A stretch of 64,000 bases of DNA from a bacterium 0.1xD8-71. Lineage in GTDB: Bacteria > Bacillota > Clostridia > Lachnospirales > Lachnospiraceae. Within the stretch, counting starts at the first letter, position 1. The number at the start of each line of letters is the position of its first letter. Below are positions 17,303 through 25,820 of this stretch, piece after piece. The stretch is from positions 1 to 64,000 of the forward strand of contig RAYR01000014.1 in NCBI GenBank assembly GCA_003612405.1, read 5' to 3'. The notes under the pieces are model-generated. The model was not told where the DNA came from. It made no database searches and worked only from the letters and a program-made list of their open reading frames with translations. The translations under genes were made by a program, and so were the position numbers.

Positions 17303-17908
17303 TCATTTTTCAGCTTTAAGAAACACCCCTTTTCCTTTCCTATAAACCTGCACTGTTTTAAATCTACAATTGTAAAAGATTTCCTCTAACTCTTTTTTGC
17401 TGTATATTCTTACATCTCCACTTTTTGAAAAGGGAAACCATAATTTATTTGCTATAAATCTGACTACTGCTCCAAAATTAGGATCAGCTATATACACTGT
17501 ACCGTTTTTCTTTAAAACTCTTTTGCACTCGTTAACAAAACCTTGCGGATTGTCAAAATGATGAAACGCACAACATACAGTTATAATATCAATACTTTCA
17601 TTACTCCATTCAAGCGGATAGCATGGTTTGACCTCAAAACTCATATTAGGATATCGCATCTTTGCAGAACAAATCATGTTCTCAGATATATCTATTCCAT
17701 TTGCTTGGATTTTTGCTTTTTTCGATAATTCCCGCAACAGAGTTCCATTTCCACATGCAACATCAAGGACAACATTACCCTCATGCAAATCTATAGTGTT
17801 AGATAGTTCCATAATATGAAATCTTGTATATTGTCCTTCCCTTGACGCATCATATTCAGATGCTATTTTATTGTATGCAATTCTTGATTCTTCTGTCTTC
17901 TTATTCAC
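17303..17908 (-). CDS. Class I SAM-dependent methyltransferase (UbiE-like)
   Basis: 201 residues. Motif I is VVLDVACGNGTLL (about residues 47-59), motif II is ANGIDISENMICSAK, motif IV is IDIITVCCAFHHFDNP, and VLKKNGTVYIADPNFG follows. These place it in the Methyltransf_11 group, which modifies small molecules such as quinones, sterols or drugs. No partner gene reveals the substrate. It is IME-B cargo, between the duplicated small ORFs and palindrome copy 4. The ATG at 17908 has GAGGGG at -9. Confidence 0.82.
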   Translation of the reverse strand: MNKKTEESRIAYNKIASEYDASREGQYTRFHIMELSNTIDLHEGNVVLDVACGNGTLLRELSKKAKIQANGIDISENMICSAKMRYPNMSFEVKPCYPLEWSNESIDIITVCCAFHHFDNPQGFVNECKRVLKKNGTVYIADPNFGAVVRFIANKLWFPFSKSGDVRIYSKKELEEIFYNCRFKTVQVYRKGKGVFLKAEK

Positions 17909-18010
17909 GTTATCCCCTCGCTCCTGATCTCTCCATTTGATTATACTACTTCCATTCTCTGTTTGCCATTATAAAATTTAGGGCATAGCAACCGCCACGC
18001 CCCACATTTC

Positions 18011-18211
18011 TTATCGTTCCAACGATTTTTCTATTTTGTATTTCTGTCCTTTTAAATCGTTCTGTTTTTCATACAGATTATTTCGTTCTTTGCACAGTTC
18101 TTTCATGCGCTCCAGCTGTGCCCGCACTCCCTCATCTGTTTCGTAAAGGTCTGTTTCTGCTACGATTTTAGCGCACAGCCGTATCATAACTTTTTTCTCC
18201 ATGTCCGTCAT
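18011..18211 (-). CDS. Small mobilization-associated ORF, internally deleted copy
   Basis: 66 residues. Residues 1-26 equal the start of the 104-residue ORF in IME-A (28857), and the rest equals its end (EGVRAQLERMKELCKERNNL); the 38 residues between are missing. It is charged, helical and without a known domain. It directly follows a chimeric ORF with the same start, so the deletion came from recombination between repeats. Probably expressed with the relaxase. Confidence 0.6.
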   Translation of the reverse strand: MTDMEKKVMIRLCAKIVAETDLYETDEGVRAQLERMKELCKERNNLYEKQNDLKGQKYKIEKSLER

Positions 18212-18230
18212 ATCCTATCAATCCCCTTTC

Positions 18231-18773
18231 CTATCGGCTCACTTCATAGGCACGTTTCGGGCGTTTATTTACCCTTTCTGCCTGTTCTAATGCCTTTGAC
18301 CGTTCTACTATCGACTGTACTTGTTCCCTGCCTAAATGACGCTCTAATCGCCCCAAATCAACTGCTTTTTCTTGCAATCGGTCTATGGTGTCGCTCTGTT
18401 CCATAACCTTGTCCGTCAAGCAGCTAATCTGCTTTTGTTGTCCGTCCACTTTGGCGGTCAGCTTCCTACCCTGCTCTGTAAGCTGTACGCATTTGATAGT
18501 CAGATTTTTTATCACCTCTTTCAATTTCTCCACAAGCGGAAGCGCCTTTTTATCCCGATAATTCTTTGCACTCACTCCCTCCCGGCAATCCGGCTCTATC
18601 TTTTTATACTCCCCGGTCAGATTGCGAATTGTATTATTGTTTTCCTTTATCTGCTCCGAAAGGCATACCCAGTCTATCAGATTTTGCACTTCCCTGTCCG
18701 TTTCGTAAAGGTCTGTTTCTGCCACGATTTTAGCGCACAGCCGTATCATCACTTTCTTTTCCATATCCGTCAT
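18231..18773 (-). CDS. Chimeric ORF: small mobilization ORF front joined to relaxase tail
   Basis: 180 residues. Residues 1-68 match the first part of the 104-residue ORF of IME-A up to EPDCREGV. From SAKNYRDKKALPLVEKLKEV onward the sequence is a second copy of the relaxase C-terminus (19135 to 18793). It is therefore a recombination product and not a regular family member. It keeps a full coiled coil and may interfere with or assist the relaxase, or be neutral. Confidence 0.7.
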   Translation of the reverse strand: MTDMEKKVMIRLCAKIVAETDLYETDREVQNLIDWVCLSEQIKENNNTIRNLTGEYKKIEPDCREGVSAKNYRDKKALPLVEKLKEVIKNLTIKCVQLTEQGRKLTAKVDGQQKQISCLTDKVMEQSDTIDRLQEKAVDLGRLERHLGREQVQSIVERSKALEQAERVNKRPKRAYEVSR

Positions 18774-18792
18774 ATCCTATCAATCCCCTTTC

Positions 18793-20163
18793 CTATCGGC
18801 TCATTTCAAAGGCACGTTTCGGGCGTTTATTTGCCTTTTCTGCCTGTTCTAACGCCTTTGACCGTTCCACTATCAACTGCACCTGTTCTCTGCCTAAATG
18901 ACGCTCCAAACGCCCTAAATCAGTCGCTTTTTCCTGCAATCGGTCTATGGTGTCGCTCTGCTCCATGACCTTATCCGTCAAGCGGCTAATCTGTTTCTGT
19001 TGTCCGTCCACTTTGGCGGTCAGCTTCTTGCCCTGCTCCGTAAGCTGTACGCATTTGATAGTCAGATTTTTTACCACTTCTTTCAATTTCTCTACAAGCG
19101 GAAGTGCTTTTTTATCCCTATAATTCTTTGCGCTCATTAATGCTCCCGGCTCTGCCAACTGCCATTTCACATCTTCATCATAAGCGTGTATATTGCGCTC
19201 CATGACTTCTTTTGACTGTACCATTTTGTTAATGTCCTGCTGTAACTTTTTCTGCTGTTTCTCCAACTTTTCATTTTCCGATAACAGCTTTTCTTTATCC
19301 TCCGTCAGCGTTTCCGTCTGCTCTTTCAGCAGATGATTTGTTGCGGTAATTTCCGATACTTCCTGCCGGATCGCTTCGCCCTCTTTGCGTATCTGTTCCG
19401 TTTCCTGCCCTGCCGCTATCTGCTGATGAAGAATATCAGATAATTCCTCTTTACTGCCGGAGATTGTCTGTTCCAGTTCCGCAACCTCTTTTTGCCGCTC
19501 CTGCTTTTCAAAATCCAAAACCGATAAATGCTTCTCATGTGTACCCTTTTTCTCCCACTCAATACCATGCTGTAGCATAATTTCCGCAAGCCGTTCTTTC
19601 TCTGCCGCTACCCACTGGTTACGCTCCGTTCCGCTCCTTGTGCCACCCTTAAATCCAAGTTCCGCAAGTGCCTTTTTTAATGATACCCTTGTTTCAAGCC
19701 CCCGCTTGCTTCCAGTCGTATAGGGTATAAAATCTATATGCAGATGTGGCGTGGCTTCGTCCATGTGGAGATGCGCCGAAAACACTCTTAATGTAGGATT
19801 GCGCCGTTGGAAGTCCTGCATATATTCATCAAGTATTTTTGCCGCAAGCTGTCCGTCCTCTGTCTTTGCTCCCATATCGTCCTTGTTGCCTATCTGCAAA
19901 ATAATCTCATGGAACGGCTTTTCCTGCTTGCCGGAACAGATTTTCTCATAATAATCATCAATCCGGCGGTCACTTCTGGTCTGCTTCTCATTGTACCGGG
20001 CAAGTGCTTCATCAAATAATTCATGGTATACGTCCTTGATATTTTCATTGCAGTATTCCACATTCAGACAGCTCCGCTCCGGGGCAGTATTCTTTGCATG
20101 GAATTTTCTGCTGTTATGGTTGACAGAGCCTTTCCCTGTCATAACGCTGATAGTCCGCTTCAA
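18793..20163 (-). CDS. mobV: MobV-family relaxase (Pre/Mob) of IME-B
   Basis: 456 residues. The N-terminal 200 residues are the MobV catalytic domain: start RTISVMTGKGSVNHN, then FSAHLHMDEATPHLHIDFIP with the histidine triad (HxDExTPHxH). It nicks the element's origin of transfer and pilots the strand into a conjugation machine supplied by another element. The C-terminal 250 residues are a long coiled coil (EQTISGSKEELSDILHQQ onward). A candidate oriT with conserved hairpins lies directly upstream (20190-20300). The downstream copies of its tail show local duplication. Confidence 0.9.
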   Translation of the reverse strand: MKRTISVMTGKGSVNHNSRKFHAKNTAPERSCLNVEYCNENIKDVYHELFDEALARYNEKQTRSDRRIDDYYEKICSGKQEKPFHEIILQIGNKDDMGAKTEDGQLAAKILDEYMQDFQRRNPTLRVFSAHLHMDEATPHLHIDFIPYTTGSKRGLETRVSLKKALAELGFKGGTRSGTERNQWVAAEKERLAEIMLQHGIEWEKKGTHEKHLSVLDFEKQERQKEVAELEQTISGSKEELSDILHQQIAAGQETEQIRKEGEAIRQEVSEITATNHLLKEQTETLTEDKEKLLSENEKLEKQQKKLQQDINKMVQSKEVMERNIHAYDEDVKWQLAEPGALMSAKNYRDKKALPLVEKLKEVVKNLTIKCVQLTEQGKKLTAKVDGQQKQISRLTDKVMEQSDTIDRLQEKATDLGRLERHLGREQVQLIVERSKALEQAEKANKRPKRAFEMSR

Positions 20164-20189
20164 TCAATTTCCCTTTCTCCCTGTCGGGT

Positions 20190-20300
20190 AATGAGCGCCG
20201 GATACGGCGCATAGCCTTTGTTACTTTCTGCGAAAGTAAAGCAAAAGCACTTTTGTCAGCTACGCCAACAAAAATGCAACCCGCAAGCGGGTTTTGCGCC
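20190..20300. other. oriT: Candidate origin of transfer (IME-B)
   Basis: Upstream of the relaxase start are two inverted repeats, GCGCCG-GATA-CGGCGC (20195-20210) and TTACTTTC-TGC-GAAAGTAA (20221-20239), then GCAAAAGCACTTTTG and a GC-rich segment. The same order and sequence occur upstream of the IME-A relaxase (30595-30700). Hairpins just 5' of a MobV gene are the usual oriT layout. Confidence 0.55.
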
Positions 20301-20491
20301 CTGCCGGGGGCTTTTCCGTCCTATCGGACGGGGCGGCTTCTCGCCGCCTTGATACCGCCGCTTCCCGGCTTCCTCCCAACAGCGCAACATTGCAATGTCT
20401 ATAATTTTTGCAACCTTGCAATCTTCAAGAGCGCAATTCCAAGACTGCAAAATTCTAATACCCTGCATTGTTGCGCTGTTACCTTTCTCCG

Positions 20492-21528
20492 TCACTGTCT
20501 GATTTTATCCAGTTCCCAATACCATGTGTTGTTTATCCGCTTCGCCCGGACACTCAACTCTTTCTTCGCATTTTCCAGTGTCCGCTTCGATATGCCCTGT
20601 TCGTCTGCAAGATTGAAAATCTCATTGCTTTGTATGGCGTTATTTGTTTCTGCCAGTTCCCGAAGCAAACGCTTCGCCTGTTCCATTTTATTTGCTTTTG
20701 GAGCAATGCCGCCTAAGACTTCATCAGCGGTAATCTCATAATCTCCTAGCCACTCAAAACCGTCCTCCGACAGTGCAAATGCTTTCGGGTGTCCGAACGC
20801 CGCAAGGTTGTTTTTAATCTGCACCACAGCCCTTATATTTTCTTCTCCCTCAACCCTGCCGACCAACAAAACACTTCTAGCAACTGCAAAGAAATCAATC
20901 GAACCCATGCCCCTGTATGCCGCCTTATTTCCTGCCGCTGATGCGAACTTTGTTCGCATTGTTCATTATGCCCAAGCCGATTGTTCCAATCGGCTTCAAG
21001 GACAATCGCACACTGGTATTTCTCTGCCAGTGCCGCTAATTTCTTCGTCATATCCCTTGCTTCGTTTGCCAATCCAACTTGTTGGATTTGTTCATAATCC
21101 ATACCGCCGCCCAAATAGGCTTGTATTGGGTCTAAAATCAGCAGCTTTGCGCCTGTCTTTATAACGGCTTCTTCCAGCCGTACATCTATCATAGAAAGTG
21201 ATTTTATCTTTTCATCAATAACCGAGATTTTTTCACAGTCTGCCTTTGCCTGTTCCAATCGGGGCTTTACCGTATCGGCAAGACCATCCTCCGCACTCTG
21301 ATAGATGACATTCAAAGGCTCTGTAAAACTCATTCCACTGTCTAAACTCTCTCCCTTAGACAGCTTCGCCGCTATGTTCAATATAAATGTTGTCTTTCCG
21401 TCCCCCGGATCGCCTTGTACGATTGTCAGCTTGCCATGAGGAATAAACGGAAACCACAGCCAAGAAACTTCCTGCGACTGTATTTCTGACAATTTAATTA
21501 ACTGTAATTCTGTTTTTGTTTCTTCCAT
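20492..21528 (-). pseudogene. RepA-like AAA ATPase of IME-B, frameshifted at two palindromes
   Basis: The start at 21528 follows GGAGG. The first part carries Walker A (VQGDPGDGKTTF), Walker B (LLILDPIQAYLGGG) and the RepA/RecA-like helicase core. After KYQCAIVL the expected GHMNK-type motif is disrupted. The rest of the protein (AAYRGMGSIDFFAVARSVLL and on to 20492) continues in another frame. The break (20942-20996) contains two short palindromes absent from the expected sequence. Such proteins drive replication or transfer-related unwinding in IMEs. As written the gene gives a truncated ATPase and a separate 155-codon tail. Confidence 0.7.
20942..20996. repeat. Two adjacent short palindromes at the ATPase frameshift
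   Basis: TGCGAAC-TTT-GTTCGCA (20942-20958) and AAGCCGATT-GTTCC-AATCGGCTT (20974-20996) lie 15 bp apart inside the ATPase gene, exactly where the frame is lost. Both share a GTTC element. Confidence 0.8.
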
Positions 21529-21560
21529 AAATGCCCTCCATTTCTGAAAAATCGTTGTCA

Positions 21561-21616
21561 CTGGAAGAAACCTCTGCTATACTTGTATTGTGAGGTTGAT
21601 AACAGAGGTTTTCCAG
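21561..21616. repeat. Inverted repeat between MobC-like and ATPase genes
   Basis: CTGGAAGAAACCTCTGCTAT (21561-21580) is complementary to ATAACAGAGGTTTTCCAG (21599-21616) with small mismatches. It could attenuate the operon or act as a replication or binding site. A second hairpin, AGCCC...GGGGCTTTTTT (21625-21655), follows on the plus strand. Confidence 0.5.
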
Positions 21617-21627
21617 TTATCACAGCC

Positions 21628-22017
21628 CTAACAGTTGCCGCTGTCGGGGCTTTTTTCTTCTCTATTGACGTTTCCCTGCCACAGATATTTTGCTCCGTCC
21701 AATACCCACAAGATAGCTTTCAGCATATCAAGACAGTCATTCCGCATATCTTCCAATCCCTCCGGCATTAAATCAACATCTGCCTTTTCAAACTGTTCCG
21801 TCACTTCCCGGATATTTGTCTGCATTATCTTTAGTTCCTCTACTAACTGATAAACCAGTTCTTTTTTACCGACCACGCACACCCGGTTATAAATACAGGA
21901 ACGGACAAAATAATCTTTCTTAGAAAGTCCGCTTGCTAAAATCTTCGCTTCGATTTCTTCCCTCTCTCTGGGGGAAATACGAAAGCTGATTGTCGGGTAT
22001 TTATGCACTCCACTCAT
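21628..22017 (-). CDS. MobC-like relaxosome protein (IME-B)
   Basis: 129 residues. The N-terminal ribbon-helix-helix pattern (ISFRISPREREEIEAKILAS, then GLSKKDYFVRS) is typical of MobC/accessory relaxosome DNA-binding proteins. A helical C-terminal half follows. It would bind oriT and help the MobV relaxase. Its start overlaps the integrase stop by 4 bp (ATGA), so translation is coupled. The IME-A counterpart is at 31970. Confidence 0.75.
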   Translation of the reverse strand: MSGVHKYPTISFRISPREREEIEAKILASGLSKKDYFVRSCIYNRVCVVGKKELVYQLVEELKIMQTNIREVTEQFEKADVDLMPEGLEDMRNDCLDMLKAILWVLDGAKYLWQGNVNREEKSPDSGNC

Positions 22018-23078
22018 TCTTCTTCCTCCCTGCTGTTCTCAATCTCCAATTTATCTGCAAGTTCTCCCTGCTTATTGGGATATAAATGTGAATAAGTATT
22101 TAATGTTGTTTCGATTTTCTCATGCCCCAGCCGTTCCGCAATCGCTAATGGCGTAAAACCCATTTCCACGAGCAACGAAGCGTGGGAATGACGAATATCA
22201 TGCAAGCGTATTCTTTTCACTCCCGAAGCCTTGATACCTCTGATAATCTCATGCTCCATATAGGATTTTGTAAAACGGAACATTCTTTCATCTGCCATAA
22301 TTCCGTATAAGTGCGAAATATACTCTCTTAATTCCTCTGTCAGAAACGGCGGTATCGTTATGATACGCTTGCTCTTTGGCGTTTTGGGCGGTGTGATAAT
22401 ATCCCTGCCCTCTATCCGCTGATAAGATTTGTTTACGGAAATGGTACGCTTCTCCAAGTCAATATCATTATAGGTTATAGCAAGTAATTCCCCAATCCTC
22501 ATGCCCGTCCAGTAAAGGAGCAGGAACGCCATTTTTGTTTCCGGCTTGTTCTCCACAGTCACAAGAAACTGCTTAAACTCCTGCTTCGTCCAAAACTCTT
22601 TTTCCCCGGCGTGGCTCTTTCCGATACTCCCGGCTTTCCTGCAAGGATTGTCTTTCAAGTCATAGTACCGAACCGCATAATTGAAGATTGCCGACAACTG
22701 ATTATTGACCGTTTTCAGATACGTTTCCGAATATCCCTTTTTCATCAGTGCATTTTGCCACGCCCGAATGTCGGAAGCCTTAATCTCATTCATGTTCTTT
22801 TTCTTGAAATACGGAATGATTTTCAAATCAATAATGAATTTCTTTGTACGCATGGTATTTTCACGCAGACGGTGTTCCATATCCTCATAATAGATCTGTA
22901 CAAAGTTTTCAAAATTGATGTCTAAATTTCTCTGCTGCTGTTGCAAAAAGTCACGCTCCCACTGTTCCGCTTCCGCTTTTGTCTTAAATCCCCGCTTGTT
23001 CTTTTTGTGGCTTACGCCCTGCCAGTCCTTATAATAGAACTGGCAACGCCACATCTTTCCGTCCCTTGTCGCTGACAT
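22014..23078 (-). CDS. int: Tyrosine integrase of IME-B
   Basis: 354 residues. The N-terminal arm-binding domain (GKMWRCQFYYKDWQGVSHKK) is of the integrase AP2-like type, followed by a SAM-like core-binding domain (residues 55-160). The catalytic domain has Arg in TGMRIGELLA, HDIRHSH, LGH and the nucleophile Tyr in TLNTYSHLYP. It should recombine the ACTCGAACTC core at the 3' end of guaA1 with the element end. It lies directly downstream of xis. Confidence 0.92.
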   Translation of the reverse strand: MSATRDGKMWRCQFYYKDWQGVSHKKNKRGFKTKAEAEQWERDFLQQQQRNLDINFENFVQIYYEDMEHRLRENTMRTKKFIIDLKIIPYFKKKNMNEIKASDIRAWQNALMKKGYSETYLKTVNNQLSAIFNYAVRYYDLKDNPCRKAGSIGKSHAGEKEFWTKQEFKQFLVTVENKPETKMAFLLLYWTGMRIGELLAITYNDIDLEKRTISVNKSYQRIEGRDIITPPKTPKSKRIITIPPFLTEELREYISHLYGIMADERMFRFTKSYMEHEIIRGIKASGVKRIRLHDIRHSHASLLVEMGFTPLAIAERLGHEKIETTLNTYSHLYPNKQGELADKLEIENSREEEE

Positions 23079-23093
23079 AAAATCTCTCCTTTC

Positions 23094-23288
23094 CTACATG
23101 GCTACGGTCAGACCGTAGAATTTTTCTTCAAAGTATTTTGTCGGGACTTTACCGCAGATTGTCCGATAGCCCTTTGCTTTCAGTTCCTCATTCAGCCCCC
23201 GGATAATCTTGTAGGCATAACCCGTTGATACACCAAGCATTTCAGCCGCTTCCTCTGCCGTTACATACATTTTCTTTCCATTCTCCAT
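23094..23288 (-). CDS. xis: Excisionase (IME-B)
   Basis: 64 residues with a winged-helix/MerR-like DNA-binding motif (MYVTAEEAAEMLGVSTGYAY), a typical excisionase that bends att DNA and steers the integrase to excision. It stands 16 bp before int on the minus strand, under the repressor-controlled divergent promoter region at 23290-23467. Confidence 0.82.
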   Translation of the reverse strand: MENGKKMYVTAEEAAEMLGVSTGYAYKIIRGLNEELKAKGYRTICGKVPTKYFEEKFYGLTVAM

Positions 23289-23319
23289 ATAGTCCTGTCC
23301 TTTCCTTTTTTACTTTAGG

Positions 23320-23407
23320 TACACATATGTGATCTTTGTGTTTTTATTATACGGTACACTTTTGTGAACGTCAAGTATTTATTTTAAATTTTTATACACA
23401 AATGTGT
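23320..23407. promoter_or_regulatory. Three operator-like palindromes between xis and the XRE regulator
   Basis: ACACATATGTG (23321), ACACTTTTGTG (23356) and ACACAAATGTGT (23396) are spaced about 35-40 bp apart in the divergent intergenic region. They share ACAC-N3/4-GTG and are the natural binding sites for the regulator at 23468, which would silence xis-int and itself. Confidence 0.6.
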
Positions 23408-23467
23408 CCTAGTGTGATAGAATTGAACTAAGCACTAACGAAAATCACAATAATCGGAGGTATTGGC

Positions 23468-24016
23468 ATGACTACCGGGGAAAAGATTAAACACTTTCGG
23501 AATTTGCGCGGCATATCACAGGAAACGCTCGGTCAGCTTTCCGGCATCAATTCAGCCACAATAAAAAAATATGAATACGGCATCCGCAATCCCAAGCCCG
23601 ACCAACTGCTGAAAATTGCAAATGCTTTGGGTATCAGTATCAATGTTTTCATGGATTTTGATATAGAAACAGTGTCAGATGTATTGTCTTTAATTTTGAA
23701 AATGGACGAACAATTAGATATGAAATTTGAAGCAGAGAGATACGAGGACGGAAGTTTCAATCCCGCCACAATCAAAATATCCTTTCAGAACTCTTTGCTC
23801 AACCATAAATTGGGCGTATACATGAAAGCAAGGGAATTGCAGGAGAACCTTTTAAATGATACGGAACGCTTCTCGTCAGAGGAAGAACACCAACGGGCGA
23901 TTGAAGCACTATCAAAGGATTTAGACGCTGTTAAACAGAGTATTCTTGATGACAGTAAGATTGTCAAAAAGGGCGTTAGAGGTATATCTGTAAAAATATA
24001 TCCCGAAAATGAGTGA
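23468..24016 (+). CDS. XRE-family regulator of IME-B
   Basis: 182 residues. Residues 5-60 form a Cro/CI helix-turn-helix (IKHFRNLRGISQETLGQLSG, later ATIKKYEYGIRNPKPDQLLK). The C-terminal part is helical and unrecognised. It is divergent from xis with three palindromic operators between, so it probably represses excision and mobilization and may autoregulate. CGGAGG lies 9 bp before ATG. Confidence 0.82.
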   Translation: MTTGEKIKHFRNLRGISQETLGQLSGINSATIKKYEYGIRNPKPDQLLKIANALGISINVFMDFDIETVSDVLSLILKMDEQLDMKFEAERYEDGSFNPATIKISFQNSLLNHKLGVYMKARELQENLLNDTERFSSEEEHQRAIEALSKDLDAVKQSILDDSKIVKKGVRGISVKIYPENE

Positions 24017-24038
24017 TAAAAATTTTGAGCAAAAAGTA

Positions 24039-24069
24039 TTGACTTCCACGTAACGTGATACTGTATTCT
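24039..24069 (+). promoter_or_regulatory. MerR-type promoter with 19-bp spacer
   Basis: TTGACT (24039-24044) and TATTCT (24064-24069) are 19 bp apart. The spacer holds the perfect dyad CACGTAACGTG (24047-24057). The long spacer with a central dyad is the hallmark of promoters activated by MerR-family proteins, here most likely by the gene it precedes. Confidence 0.72.
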
Positions 24070-24145
24070 TTTCTCATAGGAGCAGAATAGAAATAAGCCG
24101 GCAATCTCTGTCTTGCTTCTTCACAAATTTAAGGAGCTGATAAGA

Positions 24146-25024
24146 ATGCGAACCATAAGCCAAGTTGCAGAATTAACAGGCATAAGCACCCGAACACTAC
24201 AATATTATGACGAAATTGGATTGTTAAAGCCAAGCGAATTGACCGAATCCGGCTATCGCCTATATGATGATGAAGCCTTGCAAAAGCTACAACAAATCCT
24301 ATTTTTTAAGGAATTGGGATTTAAGCTGAAAGAGATTAAAGAAATTCTGCAAAAACCCGACTTTGACAAAATTAAGGCTTTCAAAAGGCAAAAAGAGTTG
24401 CTTTTGCTGAAGCGCAATCGGACAGACAAACTTATACAGCTTCTTAGCCGCTTAGAGAAAGGAGAGCAATGTATGAGTTTTAAAGAATTTGACCTGTCTG
24501 ATTACATCACCGCATTAGAGGATTTTAAAAATAACAGCACTGATGATGTTATCAAGCACTGGGGAAGTATTGAAAATTTTGATATGTTTATTCAAAAAAT
24601 TAAAGATGATGAAGCAGAGGTAGCTAAACTTGCTATTCACCAATTCGGCAGTATTGAAAAATACACCGAAGCCATGAAACATAATTTAGAGCATTTCTCT
24701 GAACTCATGGAAACACAACTAACGGAAGAAGTGAAAGAAATTGGAAAACAATCTGATATTCTGTATGGCAGACTAACCACTAATTTGTCAGAAGATGTTT
24801 CCTCCCCTAAAATACAATCCATTGTACACGAACTATTGCGGCTTATACAGGAAAATAGCACCAGCGTATCCCTCGATAAGCCCTATATCAATGTTCTTAT
24901 CGACACATATTCAAGCAATTATATCAAAAACATGACTGATAACAAATATGGAGAGGGGGCTTCTGATTATATCGTAAAAGCGTTCCATTACTACTCGGAG
25001 AATAACGCTTCCGAAAACAATTAG
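24146..25024 (+). CDS. MerR-family regulator with TipAS-like drug-binding domain
   Basis: 292 residues from ATG 24146 (AAGGAG upstream). Residues 1-70 are the MerR winged helix (ISQVAELTGISTRTLQYYDE), followed by the dimerisation coiled coil. The C-terminal 170 residues (FGSIEKYTEAMKHN and later helical segments ending YYSEN) resemble the TipAS antibiotic-recognition domain. It is likely autoregulated through the 19-bp-spacer promoter at 24039. No efflux or modification gene is adjacent except the 155-codon ORF at 25179, so the regulated output is uncertain. Confidence 0.8.
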   Translation: MRTISQVAELTGISTRTLQYYDEIGLLKPSELTESGYRLYDDEALQKLQQILFFKELGFKLKEIKEILQKPDFDKIKAFKRQKELLLLKRNRTDKLIQLLSRLEKGEQCMSFKEFDLSDYITALEDFKNNSTDDVIKHWGSIENFDMFIQKIKDDEAEVAKLAIHQFGSIEKYTEAMKHNLEHFSELMETQLTEEVKEIGKQSDILYGRLTTNLSEDVSSPKIQSIVHELLRLIQENSTSVSLDKPYINVLIDTYSSNYIKNMTDNKYGEGASDYIVKAFHYYSENNASENN

Positions 25025-25033
25025 AGGCAACAG

Positions 25034-25112
25034 GCTCTCTCTAAAAAATATATCCCGACAACTAATCATTCTCGCTATGCCGAAAAATAACTTGCCACAC
25101 TTTAGAGAGCCT
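25034..25112. repeat. Inverted repeat of about 79 bp (possible transcript end or small MITE)
   Basis: AGGCTCTCTCTAAA at 25034 and TTTAGAGAGCCT at 25101-25112 are complementary with two extra bases on one side. They enclose about 55 bp without coding sequence between two plus-strand genes. Confidence 0.4.
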
Positions 25113-25114
25113 TA

Positions 25115-25143
25115 GTGACATTTGAATTTTCTTGTGGTATAGT
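25115..25143 (+). promoter_or_regulatory. Promoter for the 155-codon gene
   Basis: GTGACA (25115-25120) and TATAGT (25138-25143) are spaced 17 bp, with AAAAGGAG and the ATG at 25179 downstream. Confidence 0.5.
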
Positions 25144-25178
25144 GGACTTCCACTTTTAAGAAAAGGAGTTGATGATAT

Positions 25179-25646
25179 ATGCCACAGATGAATAAAGGCG
25201 GTAAATTTATTTTCGGAAAATCGCTGATACGAGATGACTTGACAATCCATCTCCCAACACAGGCTCTTACAGAGTACAACGCCACAGCAGAGAGAAAAGT
25301 CTATCTTTTTACTGGAAGCAGGGTCACTGGCGGCTTTTGTGTGACAAGAAAAGGATTGTTAGAACCATCAAAGTTAGGACACATTCTTACTGATAATCCG
25401 GCTTTACTGAATTATCAGACCGCAGAGGGCGAATTTGTCAAATACAAAGGGCGGTCATACTGTTGGGTAAATATTTCAGAGAATGGTGTAATTCAGCTTA
25501 ATCAGCAGATATTAGATTTTCTTAATCTGAAGATTGGAATGGAACTATTGTCTATCCGAAGCAGTGATATAGCTTTTACAATGGGTGCAACCGGTCCCCT
25601 GTTGGAAAGAGCCGATAATTATGAGGGGGAAATCAAAATTTACTGA
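25179..25646 (+). CDS. Conserved hypothetical protein, AbrB-like fold suspected
   Basis: 155 residues with no signal peptide or membrane segment. It is rich in short beta-strand motifs (GKFIFGKSLIRDDLTIHLPT, then VYLFTGSRVTGGFCVTRKGL; later GMELLSIRSSDIAFTMGATG). The layout of two strand-rich repeats looks like the AbrB/SpoVT swapped-hairpin type, but this is a visual impression. It has its own promoter and ribosome-binding site and lies in the regulator-side cargo of IME-B. Confidence 0.65.
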   Translation: MPQMNKGGKFIFGKSLIRDDLTIHLPTQALTEYNATAERKVYLFTGSRVTGGFCVTRKGLLEPSKLGHILTDNPALLNYQTAEGEFVKYKGRSYCWVNISENGVIQLNQQILDFLNLKIGMELLSIRSSDIAFTMGATGPLLERADNYEGEIKIY

Positions 25647-25676
25647 ACAATATCTACAGATTTTAGCAGAAATCCC

Positions 25677-25818
25677 TTGAAACATTTCACATTCAATGGT
25701 ATTATAACAATACAAAGGGAAAGCACCCACTCCAAAGTGGATGCTCCGAGTTTAGGTTAATGATTGTCCTTACGGACACCGCCTATCCTGTGGATCAGAC
25801 AGGATAGGCATTTTTATT
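25677..25818 (+). ncRNA. Small RNA converging on the type I toxin gene (candidate antitoxin)
   Basis: A near-consensus promoter TTGAAA (25677-25682), 17 bp, TATTAT (25700-25705) is followed by about 105 nt without ORF. The RNA would hold hairpins AGCACCCACT/AGTGGATGCT and end at the strong terminator GCCTATCCTGT/ACAGGATAGGC plus ATTTTTATTTT, reaching the toxin stop at 25814. A converging RNA overlapping the toxin mRNA 3' end is the TxpA/RatA arrangement. Confidence 0.6.
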
Positions 25819-25820
25819 TT
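25788..25820 (+). terminator. Strong Rho-independent terminator of the small RNA
   Basis: An 11-bp perfect stem (GCCTATCCTGT, ACAGGATAGGC) with a 7-nt loop, then a T-rich tract. Confidence 0.8.

Noticed and set aside
20253..20741. Plus-strand ORF of 162 residues opposite the relaxase leader
   Set aside because: It overlaps the oriT candidate and the ATPase tail on the other strand; low-complexity composition and no family.
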